This document shows positions 16,927-25,452 of a stretch of DNA of 64,000 nt, in pieces. Location: contig CAMDHZ010000012.1 in assembly GCA_945898275.1 (NCBI GenBank), positions 29,338-93,337 of the forward strand. Reading direction: 5' to 3'. The stretch is from Chitinophaga pinensis (GTDB lineage: Bacteria > Bacteroidota > Bacteroidia > UKL13-3). The notes beneath the pieces were generated by a model. It searched no databases. It was not told the origin of the DNA and saw only the letters and a list, made by a program, of their open reading frames with translations. Position 1 is the first letter of the stretch. Every line of letters starts with the position of its first letter. A program made the position numbers and the translations under genes.

Positions 16927-18360
16927 CTAGCGTCCGCTTCCCTGCAAAACAGTTAAAACTGTGTATATCAATATTCTAAAATCAACAGCAAGGGAGCGAT
17001 TCTCAATATATAAGATGTCAAACTTTAATCTATCCACCATTTGCTCCACATTTTCGGCATATCCATATTTAACCTGCCCCCAACTTGTAATGCCAGGTTT
17101 TACGCGCAACAAATGTTTGTAATGGGGTGCAATCCTAACAATTTGGTCAATGAAAAATTTTCGTTCTGGCCTAGGTCCAACTAAACTCATTTCACCAATT
17201 AGCACATTATAAAACTGAGGCAATTCATCAATTCTATATTTTCTTAACCACTTTCCTACCCTAGTGATTCTATTGTCATTCTCTTTTGATAATTGTGGTC
17301 CAGCAGCTTCTGAATCTACAATCATGGTTCTAAACTTGAAAATATTGAAGGGTTTACCTTTTAGTCCAATTCGCTCTTGTTTATAGAATATAGGGCCGTT
17401 TGAACCTAAACTAACAATGATTGCCACAAATAAAAACAAGGGAAAAAAGGAAACCAAAACAAAAACGGAAACAAGCACATCAATCATTCTTTTTAGAATT
17501 TTTTGCCATTCGGGCATAAAGTCGTGGTTAATTTCAATGAGCGCAGTACCAATTACATTGTTAATTCTAACCTGACCACTCATTAAATCATACAAATCAG
17601 GAATGATTTTTATAACTACCTTCTGGTTTTCTAGAATATTGCTTACTTCATTGATTTCATTGTGCCTAGAGCTTTCAATTCCTAGTATAACTTCTTCTAT
17701 ATCATACTTTCTTATTAACTCAGGCAAGTCGGTATAACTTCCAAGATCTGGCAATATGTTTTGTAAAATATGAGCTCCATTGTCATTTATTTCCCTAACA
17801 TAACCCACAAAGAGATTGCCTTGCATAGACAAAGGGTTCATTAACTCCTCCACAACGGTTAAACTTTTTTGATTGTTTCCCACCACTACTGTCTTGAACC
17901 CCAATTTTCCACTTTTAATATAAGACTTAATAATGGTTGCTTCGAGCAGCCTAAAGAATAGGGTCAAACCGAAATTTAAAACAAATAGTACCAAAATACT
18001 GCTGTAGTAAGACTGATAAGAACTTACTTCATCATCAAGCAGCAAAATAAAAAACAATAAAACAACGCCAATAACAGTAATTCCAAATGTTTTAGAAATC
18101 TCATTAATCCTAGATTTCCGCCAAACATCTTTATAATGTCCAGCTAAATAATATAAGCTAATCCAATAAATTGGGATCAATACCAAAGCATAAAAAAAAT
18201 TAGTATCTAACTCTACTGGAATCTTGTATCCAAATTTATATGACTCAATGATTTGTTTTCTGTAGGCAAAAAAAATGGACCAAGCCAATCCTGCGGAAAA
18301 CGCATCCATAAACACAAACAACTGGGTATGTGCTCTTCTTTTTTTAATCAAGGTAAACAA
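16927..18360 (-). CDS. Undecaprenyl-phosphate sugar phosphotransferase (WbaP/WcaJ-like)
   Basis: Starts a surface polysaccharide by placing a sugar-1-phosphate on undecaprenyl phosphate at the inner membrane. It has four N-terminal transmembrane helices, a CoA-binding-like/Rossmann middle domain (TVVVGNNQKSLTVVEEL) and a C-terminal bacterial sugar transferase domain: KRMIDVLVSVFVLVSFFPLF, then FNIFKFRTM, then RIDELPQFYNVL and GEMSLVGPRPE. The 477-aa length is normal. Its start overlaps the lipoprotein gene by 17 bases, so the two are translationally coupled. Confidence 0.92.
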   Translation of the reverse strand: MFTLIKKRRAHTQLFVFMDAFSAGLAWSIFFAYRKQIIESYKFGYKIPVELDTNFFYALVLIPIYWISLYYLAGHYKDVWRKSRINEISKTFGITVIGVVLLFFILLLDDEVSSYQSYYSSILVLFVLNFGLTLFFRLLEATIIKSYIKSGKLGFKTVVVGNNQKSLTVVEELMNPLSMQGNLFVGYVREINDNGAHILQNILPDLGSYTDLPELIRKYDIEEVILGIESSRHNEINEVSNILENQKVVIKIIPDLYDLMSGQVRINNVIGTALIEINHDFMPEWQKILKRMIDVLVSVFVLVSFFPLFLFVAIIVSLGSNGPIFYKQERIGLKGKPFNIFKFRTMIVDSEAAGPQLSKENDNRITRVGKWLRKYRIDELPQFYNVLIGEMSLVGPRPERKFFIDQIVRIAPHYKHLLRVKPGITSWGQVKYGYAENVEQMVDRLKFDILYIENRSLAVDFRILIYTVLTVLQGSGR

Positions 18361-19216
18361 TCTTTAAATTGTCAATCCAGGCTTCGGGATTGGCAACTGA
18401 ACCTTTAGAAAACCTTAAAAACAATCGATATTGCATTCCTGATCCCCTTTTGTTGATTTCGGGCTCAAAATTTAAATAGAGTTTATTCCAATTACTGATA
18501 GGGTTAGTTATAAACATTGGAAATTGCTTGGTTTCTCCAGAGGAGCTTGTAGCGTACAAACCGACCGTAACTGGAATATTTCCTTTATAATCCATTTCAA
18601 AATAAAAAGGTGTAAACCTTGGCCAACTTGTATAAACTTGTGAGTAAACTTCAAGAATTCCCTTTGGGTCGGCACTTTTCAATTCAATTCTACCAGCGAA
18701 ATTCCCAGGTGTAAATGCGCCTTCTCCCTTATCTTTAATAATAGTATCACCAGCTTGTTTCAAAGCAGGGTTGTATTCAAACCTCGAGCCATTGCCATCA
18801 AAATCTTCAATAAAAGGGAAAACTGTATTGCTCAAATAGGAAAAGGTAGCCTCAACGGTATCGGTTTCGAGTTGAACCAAATCAACCTCTTTAGAGAATG
18901 AGTTAAACATTGGGTAAATAACTCTTTGTTCTAAATTTCCATCCGACTTTACTGCGGCGGTAAATCTAATTTTAGTTTTACCTAACTTCTGAATTGGAAC
19001 ATTTGCACCAATAAAGTGTAGGCCTCTAACAATCTCATTCTCAAAAACCCAGACATCATTGATGGCGGCAGAAGGAAACCCTTGAGAATTGTCGGATGGT
19101 GTTTTAAAAATCGGCTTTGCAACATGCACATAGGAAGGTAAAAACACCTCTCTGTCAGAAACTTTGCAGCCATACAACAATAATAATCCAATAAAAATGA
19201 TATTTCGAATTCGCAT
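18344..19216 (-). CDS. Predicted lipoprotein of unknown function
   Basis: I do not recognise a named family. The N-terminus RNIIFIGLLLLYGC is a lipoprotein signal with Cys at about residue 16. The remainder is beta-rich with a jelly-roll feel (FYFEMDYKGNIPVTVGLYA ... PEAWIDNLKIVYLD), similar to carbohydrate-binding or glycan-associated surface proteins. It lies between a Gfo/Idh-like gene and the polyprenyl sugar transferase, overlapping the latter, so it may serve the same polysaccharide or its export. Confidence 0.7.
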   Translation of the reverse strand: MRIRNIIFIGLLLLYGCKVSDREVFLPSYVHVAKPIFKTPSDNSQGFPSAAINDVWVFENEIVRGLHFIGANVPIQKLGKTKIRFTAAVKSDGNLEQRVIYPMFNSFSKEVDLVQLETDTVEATFSYLSNTVFPFIEDFDGNGSRFEYNPALKQAGDTIIKDKGEGAFTPGNFAGRIELKSADPKGILEVYSQVYTSWPRFTPFYFEMDYKGNIPVTVGLYATSSSGETKQFPMFITNPISNWNKLYLNFEPEINKRGSGMQYRLFLRFSKGSVANPEAWIDNLKIVYLD

Positions 19217-19246
19217 CCCTTGCCAAACTGTTATTTAACAAAAGTA

Positions 19247-20176
19247 TTATCTTTTATTGATATTTAGCTTATCAATAATTTCGTGGGCTACCTCCAAACT
19301 TTGAAAATTGTTATAGTGTGTTCTTAAATTTAAAGAATGATTAGAGATAGAACTAGCAAAATAGGATAATTCCCTTTTTATCATTTCAGACAGATTTTTA
19401 GTTTTTGCAATGTTTAATTCTTGTTCTGCTTGTTCGGGTACGGAAGCATTTAACATACTCACCTTAAAATTATCCAAATTAAGATTATAGGTGCGGTTCT
19501 TTTGAAAAAAGCGAACTACATTCTTTTGCTCCGATTTAAAATTACCGCATACCATGTTTAGCACACATCCATTATCAAATTCAATTCTGGCATTAATAAA
19601 GTCGATATGACTATGGTGCAAAGAAGCACCTGTGGCCCTAATACGTTTCACATTAGCCTTCACTAAACTCAAAATTAACTCCAGTTCATTTAGCAATAAA
19701 TCAAAAACCAAATTTTCGGTACTGTAATTAATAATGCTTTCGTCAAACCTAGCACATTCTATGTAAAACGGATTATCAAGCAATCGCTTCAGCATTTGAT
19801 AATTAGGATGAAACTTATCATGATGAGAAACATGTAGTTGAATATTTGCCTCATCAGCTAGTTCATTTAATTCCTTTGCTTCCTCCAGGTTTTCACTCAA
19901 AATCTGATTCACAAATACATGCTTGCACTTTCTAATAGCCTGACTTGCAAACTGGTAATGAGAACCTACGGGGGTTAAAATATCTACAGCTTCAACTTTG
20001 TTGATGAGATCCTCATAAGTGTCAAACCTCACCAATTTATATTTCTCCTCAATCAATTTAGCACTGGCACTATCATGGTCATAAAAGCCAACTAGGTCGA
20101 ACTCTTTCAGTTCAACCAGCTTCTCTATATGACGTTTACTAAAATCGTTGGCGCCTGCTATGCCAATTTGAATCAT
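19247..20176 (-). CDS. Gfo/Idh/MocA-family oxidoreductase lacking the EKP motif
   Basis: NAD(P)-binding Rossmann protein of the Gfo/Idh/MocA family, usually acting on sugars or sugar nucleotides. The N-terminal IGIAGANDFSKRHIEKL carries the dinucleotide loop, and VDILTPVGSHYQFASQAI matches the V.i.TP...H...a..al block. The hallmark EKP tripeptide is missing: the position after KHVFV reads NQI. This removes the catalytic/cofactor lysine, so the protein may be structural, regulatory or an altered enzyme. At 309 aa it is a little short. It is the first gene of the group with the lipoprotein and sugar transferase. Confidence 0.8.
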   Translation of the reverse strand: MIQIGIAGANDFSKRHIEKLVELKEFDLVGFYDHDSASAKLIEEKYKLVRFDTYEDLINKVEAVDILTPVGSHYQFASQAIRKCKHVFVNQILSENLEEAKELNELADEANIQLHVSHHDKFHPNYQMLKRLLDNPFYIECARFDESIINYSTENLVFDLLLNELELILSLVKANVKRIRATGASLHHSHIDFINARIEFDNGCVLNMVCGNFKSEQKNVVRFFQKNRTYNLNLDNFKVSMLNASVPEQAEQELNIAKTKNLSEMIKRELSYFASSISNHSLNLRTHYNNFQSLEVAHEIIDKLNINKR

Positions 20177-20411
20177 TTACTTTTTTGATTGGGTCAACAA
20201 ATGTATTTTTTGAAACCTATATTAATGCGACATCTAATTTTTAGATTTAAACAAGTTTACCTAAGCTTATCACAAAAAATATACACCATGCATCAAATAT
20301 TTACATAAACTTATTAAAAGTTGCCTTTTTGAGAATGTTTGCTGAATTCTGTTAATAAAATGGTTCTTTTAGGGTTGCGAATTCAATCGCTAATCAGTCA
20401 ATTTGCAAGTT

Positions 20412-21062
20412 ATGCTTCAACCAGATACTTACAAGGATAAAGGTGCCAGAAAACTTTTGGTTCAAGAATTAAAAGAAAAAGGAATAACCGATGAAAAGGT
20501 GCTGTATGCAATTGCCAATGTGCCACGCCATCAATTTATTCATAAAGATTTTAGGCATCATGCCTATTTGGATAAAGCTTTTCCAATTGGTGAAGGCCAA
20601 ACCATTTCACAGCCTTATACTGTTGCCTATCAAACCCAATTACTTCAGGTTGAACCGAATAATAAAGTTTTAGAAATAGGTACTGGTTCTGGCTACCAAG
20701 CGGCAATTTTAATTGAAATGGGAGCCAATCTTTTTAGTATAGAAAGGCAAGAAAAACTATACCTTAAAACCAAAAAACTATTCATTGAACTTGGCTATAA
20801 AGCCAACCTCTTATTGGGCGATGGTTCCATAGGATGTGAAAGCGAAGCACCCTTTGATAGAATCATTGTTACGGCAGGTGCCCCAAAAATGCCCAATTCC
20901 CTAATTCAACAACTTGCCATTGGTGGCATTATGATTATTCCTGTGGGTGATAACAACAAGCAAACCATGCATATTCTTATCAAGAAAACTGATGGTACTT
21001 TAGAAAATATAGCCTTGGATGAATTTAGATTTGTGCCGCTCATTGGCACCCAAGCTTGGTAA
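20412..21062 (+). CDS. pcm: Protein-L-isoaspartate O-methyltransferase
   Basis: SAM-dependent enzyme that methylates isoaspartyl residues in damaged proteins to start their repair. ATG 20412 is preferred over the track's TTG at 20403. NVPRHQFIH, then GQTISQPYTVAYQTQLL (substrate loop), then VLEIGTGSGYQAAIL (SAM motif I), then FDRIIVTAGAP are all present. The 216-aa length is standard. It converges on smpB with a four-base gap. A closer functional partner is not apparent. Confidence 0.95.
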   Translation: MLQPDTYKDKGARKLLVQELKEKGITDEKVLYAIANVPRHQFIHKDFRHHAYLDKAFPIGEGQTISQPYTVAYQTQLLQVEPNNKVLEIGTGSGYQAAILIEMGANLFSIERQEKLYLKTKKLFIELGYKANLLLGDGSIGCESEAPFDRIIVTAGAPKMPNSLIQQLAIGGIMIIPVGDNNKQTMHILIKKTDGTLENIALDEFRFVPLIGTQAW

Positions 21063-21066
21063 TAGC

Positions 21067-21516
21067 CTACTCTACACGTTGCATTGCCCTTTTTACGTCT
21101 CTTTCTTTTATGGTTTCTCGCTTGTCAAACGACTTTTTACCTTGCCCAATGGCAATTTCTAGTTTTAGAAAACCTCTTTCCGACTCATAAATTTTTATAG
21201 GAACTAAGGCAAATCCCTTTTCAGAACCTTTTACTTTTAATTTATGTAATTCACGTTTTTTCAAGAGTAATTTCCTAAGTCTGAAAGGCTCATGATTATT
21301 GTAACTTGCATGTTTCAAGGTGCCAATGTTCATGCCTTTGATGAACAATTCATCATCCTTAAAAAAACAATAGGACTCACTGATACTGCAATTTCCCATC
21401 CTAATGCTTTTCACTTCTGTGCCATGCAATTGCATTCCAGCCACAAATTTTTGAATTAGGTTAAATTCAAATGATGCACGTTTATTTAATATATTTACCT
21501 CTTTTGGTAGCGCCAT
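21067..21516 (-). CDS. smpB: SsrA-binding protein SmpB
   Basis: Binds tmRNA and brings it to stalled ribosomes in trans-translation. The sequence has INKRASFEFNL-type start (NILNKRASFEFNLIQKF), GMQLHGTEVKSIR, GMNIGTLKHASYNNHEP, RKLLLKKREL and a basic C-terminal tail with GQGKKSFDKRETIKERDVKR. It is 149 aa. It is the last gene of the mntR-mntH-thioesterase-smpB run; the tmRNA gene is not in the window. Confidence 0.97.
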   Translation of the reverse strand: MALPKEVNILNKRASFEFNLIQKFVAGMQLHGTEVKSIRMGNCSISESYCFFKDDELFIKGMNIGTLKHASYNNHEPFRLRKLLLKKRELHKLKVKGSEKGFALVPIKIYESERGFLKLEIAIGQGKKSFDKRETIKERDVKRAMQRVE

Positions 21517-21535
21517 TGGATTGCAAAAGTAGGCA

Positions 21536-21931
21536 TTATGAACCTAACTCCGCAAAAAGCCTTTCAAGTTTTGCCTTCTTCAATATCTTTTGGCCTTGCT
21601 CTCCGTGTGCTACCAATCTTTCGCCACACTTAACTTCATAACTGCAAACAATTTCATTTCTTTCTATGCTTTTTATCACCGAAGTAATCTTTATTTCTGA
21701 ACCAACCAATGCTGGAGAAACATGGTTAATGGTTAAAAAAGTGCCAATACCTTCTTCATCTTCTTCCTTCATGGCTAAAACAAATAACCGGCAACACCAT
21801 TCTGCATCTCTACCTAAAGCAAATGTGGCGTAAACAGGGTGAACTGTGCCTGTTTCAAAAGTTGCAGCATCACTGCTTTGAACAATAAGTTCAAAAGTCA
21901 TCTCATCCCCTACCTTAAATAAATTTATCAT
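21536..21931 (-). CDS. Hotdog-fold thioesterase (FlK-like)
   Basis: A 131-aa protein resembling fluoroacetyl-CoA thioesterase-like hotdog proteins. GTVHPVYATFALGRDAEWCCR is the start of the fold, and GIGTFLTINHVSPALVGSEIKITSVI contains the conserved THxxP-like segment, here NHVSP. The C-terminus EVKCGERLVAHGEQGQKIL matches the G.H.R-like end with Q. The substrate is probably an acyl-CoA but cannot be named. It lies one base after mntH and 19 bases before smpB. Confidence 0.75.
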   Translation of the reverse strand: MINLFKVGDEMTFELIVQSSDAATFETGTVHPVYATFALGRDAEWCCRLFVLAMKEEDEEGIGTFLTINHVSPALVGSEIKITSVIKSIERNEIVCSYEVKCGERLVAHGEQGQKILKKAKLERLFAELGS

Positions 21932-21932
21932 A

Positions 21933-23810
21933 TTATTTAACCACTAATACTGGAATATCCAATTTATGCCGCACTGCTTCAACAGTGCTTCCAAATAACA
22001 AGTCCTTTATTCCTTTATGTCCATGTGCCCCCAAAACAAGGAGCTGTGAATTGCTTTCAATAACAATCTTTGATATCCCTTTAGCTCTTGCTCCATACCC
22101 AAGCACATAATCCACCTTGTACCCACTTGCCTCTAATTGATTTGCATATTCTTTCATAACTCCAGCATCATATAAAGACTCTTCATCCATAACCTCTTCC
22201 CCATACTTAACAGCCGTAGCAGATTCTATAATATGAATTAATACATACGCTGTTTGCTTCCCCCCTAAACTTACTGCATGCTGAATACTTAATTTATCTT
22301 GCTTACTAAAATCAACAGCTATAGCAATCTTGTCAAATTTTGAAACCTTTTCAAATATGAGTTTATCTACGGGTAAATGCGGTGTCAATCGCATACTTCT
22401 GGCCTTTTTAAACCAAGGATGAAAGCTTATATATCCTAATAAACCGCCTACGTAAGTTAATACTATGAAAATTAGGTAGCTAAAAATTTGGTTTGACCCT
22501 ACCTCCGAACTTCTAAATCTCGTTACTTCATCAATTACTAAGCGAATGTTTAATCCAACAATAATTATGGCAGATGTCCATGCTAATATCTTTACCCAAG
22601 GCTTGTTCTTAAATTCACCCATTAACTCTGGATTATTCGTAAAGTGAATTAAAGGAATTACAGCAAATCCAAGTTGCAAACTCAAAATCACTTGGCTCAA
22701 AATGAGTAATTCTCCAAGCTCCCTATCTCCAAAAAATACGAGCGTAATTACGGCAGGTAAAACAGCAATTAAGCGTGTTAGCAATCGTCTAATCCACGGG
22801 CTGATTCTTAAATTTAAATAACCTTCCATTACGATTTGCCCAGCCAATGTTCCAGTAATGGTAGAACTTTGTCCGGCAGCAATTAAAGCAATAGCAAATA
22901 AGGTAGGTGCCATGTTTCCAAAAATTCCGTTTAACAACGTATGCGCATCGGTAATGTCTGCAACACTATAATGACCATTTTTGTAAAAAGCGGCTGCTGC
23001 CAAAATAAGAATGGCTGCATTCACAAAAAATGCTGCATTTAACGCTATTGCCGAATCTAAAAAATTGTACTTTAATGCACCTTTTATTCCCTCTTTGTTC
23101 TTTTTTATTTTTCTGGTTTGAACCAAAGAAGAATGAAGATATAAGTTATGAGGCATCACGGTTGCGCCAATTATGCCAATTGCAATGTAAAGCGACTCTC
23201 CATTTAATGCGCTAGGAATAAAACCACTAGCTATTTGGCTAAATTCAGGTTTAACAATAAGCATTTCGGCAAAAAATGAAAGTCCGATAATGCTCACCAG
23301 ACTCACAATAAATAACTCAATCTTTCTGATTCCTTTATTTATCAAAAACAACAGTAAAAAAGTATCCAAAACGGTAATAAGTACTCCATACAATAATGGC
23401 AAATCAAATAATAAATTTAACCCAATTGCCATTCCAATAATCTCGGCTAAATCTGTTGCGGCAATTGCAATTTCTGCAAGTCCATACAATGAATAGTTAA
23501 CCCATGATGGGTATTGCTGCCTGCTGGCTTGGGCCAAATCCCATCCTTTGACAATACCTAATTTCGCTGATAAGGTTTGCAATAAAAGTGCAATCCAATT
23601 ACTTAATAATAATACCCAAATTAAACTATAGCCAAACCTGCTACCCCCGGCAATGTCTGTGGCCCAATTACCTGGGTCCATATAGCCCACACTTACTAAA
23701 TAGGCGGGACCAATAAAGGCAAGAAATCGTCGCCAACTGCCCGAACTTTTAGTAGTATCTACACTTTCATGCACCTCACTTAATGACTTTTCCGACATTT
23801 CTTTTTTCAT
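21933..23810 (-). CDS. mntH: Nramp-family Mn2+/divalent metal transporter fused to a universal stress protein domain
   Basis: Proton-coupled importer of Mn2+ or other divalent metals in the inner membrane. Residues to about 450 are the Nramp domain: DPGNWAT in TM1 and the MPHNLYLHS block in TM6 supply the metal-binding residues. About residues 470-625 form a UspA domain (KIAIAVDFSKQDKLSIQHA ... GAHGHKGIKDLLFGST), with the ATP-binding G-2x-G-9x-G(S/T) pattern intact. Plain MntH is about 420 aa, so the fusion is real and not an ORF artefact. It overlaps mntR by four bases (23807-23810), indicating coupled translation. Confidence 0.92.
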   Translation of the reverse strand: MKKEMSEKSLSEVHESVDTTKSSGSWRRFLAFIGPAYLVSVGYMDPGNWATDIAGGSRFGYSLIWVLLLSNWIALLLQTLSAKLGIVKGWDLAQASRQQYPSWVNYSLYGLAEIAIAATDLAEIIGMAIGLNLLFDLPLLYGVLITVLDTFLLLFLINKGIRKIELFIVSLVSIIGLSFFAEMLIVKPEFSQIASGFIPSALNGESLYIAIGIIGATVMPHNLYLHSSLVQTRKIKKNKEGIKGALKYNFLDSAIALNAAFFVNAAILILAAAAFYKNGHYSVADITDAHTLLNGIFGNMAPTLFAIALIAAGQSSTITGTLAGQIVMEGYLNLRISPWIRRLLTRLIAVLPAVITLVFFGDRELGELLILSQVILSLQLGFAVIPLIHFTNNPELMGEFKNKPWVKILAWTSAIIIVGLNIRLVIDEVTRFRSSEVGSNQIFSYLIFIVLTYVGGLLGYISFHPWFKKARSMRLTPHLPVDKLIFEKVSKFDKIAIAVDFSKQDKLSIQHAVSLGGKQTAYVLIHIIESATAVKYGEEVMDEESLYDAGVMKEYANQLEASGYKVDYVLGYGARAKGISKIVIESNSQLLVLGAHGHKGIKDLLFGSTVEAVRHKLDIPVLVVK

Positions 23811-24469
23811 CTAGATTTTTTCAATAAAACGTTTCGAGCAACTTCATTGCTAATCATTATTGGAATTCCTCCCTCTATTTTTATTCTAAGTGATTGGTCA
23901 AAATCACTTTTAGAAACAATTTCAATTCCTTTCCCTAGAACCAGTTGGTTCTTTTCTAAATGTTGCAGAAACAAACTGCTATGATTTACCACTCCGCTGA
24001 TCACGCCAAATTCACCAATTCCCAATTCACTAACTTTATATAGTTCAATTCTTTGGATCAACCCATTCTTTCCAGGAATAGGATCTCCATGCGGGTCGTT
24101 TTCGGGAAAACCAAGAAATTCATCTAAGCAATCAATTAATTTGGTTGACTTTATGTGCTCTAGTTGTTCGGCAATATCATGCACTTCATCCCAAGAAAAG
24201 TTCAGCTTGTCGTATAAAAAAGTCTCCCATAACCTGTGCTTTCTAATCATTTCCAAAGCCATCTTTCTGCCTGTCTCTGTTAACTCTACTCCTTTGTATT
24301 TGGCATAACTGAGTAATTTTTTCTCAGATAACTTTTTAATCATGTCGGTAACAGATGCCGCTTTTGTTTGCATGATCTCTGCAATTGCATTGGTATTAAC
24401 GGAAATTCCTGACTTTTCTTGAAGTTTATAAATTGCTTTTATATAGTTCTCTTCTGTAAATGAATACAT
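23807..24469 (-). CDS. mntR: DtxR/MntR-family metal-dependent repressor
   Basis: Metal-sensing repressor. The N-terminal winged helix has EENYIKAIYKLQEKSG and TKAASVTDMIKKLSEKKLL (recognition helix). Then KHRLWETFLYDKLNFSWDEVH and AEQLEHIKS provide the metal-binding and dimerisation residues, and the C-terminal about 70 residues form an SH3-like FeoA domain. It is 220 aa. It leads the operon with the Nramp gene, and a 28-bp perfect palindrome lies 12 bases upstream of its start, so auto-repression with Mn or Fe is very likely. Confidence 0.93.
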   Translation of the reverse strand: MYSFTEENYIKAIYKLQEKSGISVNTNAIAEIMQTKAASVTDMIKKLSEKKLLSYAKYKGVELTETGRKMALEMIRKHRLWETFLYDKLNFSWDEVHDIAEQLEHIKSTKLIDCLDEFLGFPENDPHGDPIPGKNGLIQRIELYKVSELGIGEFGVISGVVNHSSLFLQHLEKNQLVLGKGIEIVSKSDFDQSLRIKIEGGIPIMISNEVARNVLLKKSR

Positions 24470-24480
24470 ATCGCAATAAT

Positions 24481-24508
24481 AATATTTTTAGACTAGTCTA
24501 AAAATATT
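24481..24508. promoter_or_regulatory. 28-bp perfect palindrome, likely MntR operator
   Basis: The left arm AATATTTTTAGACT (24481-24494) is followed directly by its exact complement AGTCTAAAAATATT (24495-24508). The core TTTAGACTAGTCTAAA has the form of DtxR-family operators (TTAGnnTAnnCTAA-like). It sits 12 bases upstream of mntR on the minus strand and 62 bases before the small plus-strand gene, so it may control both directions. Confidence 0.8.
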
Positions 24509-24570
24509 TTTTCATTTAATCTTAAAATCAATTTTTTATTTAAGCTGTTCATTCTTTAATATTGAATCAT

Positions 24571-24735
24571 ATGTGGAAAAAGTTTAGTTCTTATATCGCT
24601 TTCTGGAGAAAACCAGATCCTGACAGTCCGTCATCCTTTAATTTAAAAGTCATGCACGGAATCAATAGGATAAGTATATTTATGTTCATTTTTGCGCTAG
24701 TTGTCATAGTAATTCGGCTGGTACGGTCTTTGTAA
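24571..24735 (+). CDS. Small single-pass membrane protein (54 aa), DUF6728-like
   Basis: Too short for the ORF track but well supported: ATG 24571 to TAA 24735, a polar N-terminal half with FWRKPDPDSPSSFNLKVMHG, and one C-terminal transmembrane helix (ISIFMFIFALVVIVIRLV) ending in Arg. From memory it resembles the small Bacteroidota proteins called DUF6728; I could not verify that. It begins 62 bases from the mntR palindrome and ends 23 bases before the zinc protease gene, so it may be in the latter's transcript. The function is unknown. Confidence 0.7.
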   Translation: MWKKFSSYIAFWRKPDPDSPSSFNLKVMHGINRISIFMFIFALVVIVIRLVRSL

Positions 24736-24758
24736 ATTTTCATTTAAATTTTAATAGC

Positions 24759-25430
24759 ATGATTATATATATTATTATTCCATTGGCATTAAGTTTTTAT
24801 GTTAGTTGGAGGTTTAAGTCAAAGGTAAAAGAGTATTCGCAAGTAGGTCTTGCCAACCAAATGACTGGCGCTGAGATTGCTGCCATGATGTTAAGAGATA
24901 ATGGCATTTATGATGTAGAAATTTTGAGTTCTGAAGGAGAACTTACAGACCATTATAACCCAGAGAAAAAAACAGTTAATTTAAGTCATGATGTTTATTA
25001 TGGCAGAAGCGTAATTGCTGCTGCAGTTTCTGCGCACGAGGTTGGTCATGCCGTGCAACACGCAAAAGGTTATGCTTGGTTAAAGTTTAGATCTTCTGTA
25101 GTACCTGTGGTTAGCATTGCTTCAAAATATGTGCAATGGATTCTTTTAATTGGTGTTTTCACTGTTAATGCCTTTCCAGCCTTATTACTTTTAGGAATTG
25201 TTTTATTTGCCTTAACAACCATATTTTCAGTTATTACCTTACCAGTAGAATTTGATGCAAGTAAAAGAGCCTTGGCTTGGTTAGACACAAAAGGAATTGT
25301 GAGAAAAGAGGAATATCCAATGACCAAAGATGCCTTAAAATGGGCAGCTAGCACTTACATTGTTGCAGCAATTGCCTCAATAGCAACCTTACTATACTAC
25401 CTTCAAATATATATGGGAAGAAGAGATTAA
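24759..25430 (+). CDS. Membrane zinc metallopeptidase (YugP-like, Zn_peptidase_2)
   Basis: Integral membrane neutral zinc metalloprotease, 223 aa. One N-terminal helix is followed by ANQMTGAEIAAMMLRDNGI and LTDHYNPEKKTVNLS, then the zinc motif H93-E-V-G-H97 in AAAVSAHEVGHAVQHA, then hydrophobic hairpins and LPVEFDASKRAL, which holds the third ligand region. This order is characteristic of the YugP family. Its substrates are unknown. It lies 22 bases upstream of prmC and may be co-transcribed with it. Confidence 0.88.
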   Translation: MIIYIIIPLALSFYVSWRFKSKVKEYSQVGLANQMTGAEIAAMMLRDNGIYDVEILSSEGELTDHYNPEKKTVNLSHDVYYGRSVIAAAVSAHEVGHAVQHAKGYAWLKFRSSVVPVVSIASKYVQWILLIGVFTVNAFPALLLLGIVLFALTTIFSVITLPVEFDASKRALAWLDTKGIVRKEEYPMTKDALKWAASTYIVAAIASIATLLYYLQIYMGRRD

Positions 25431-25452
25431 TCTCCCTTAGTTATTATCCGCT

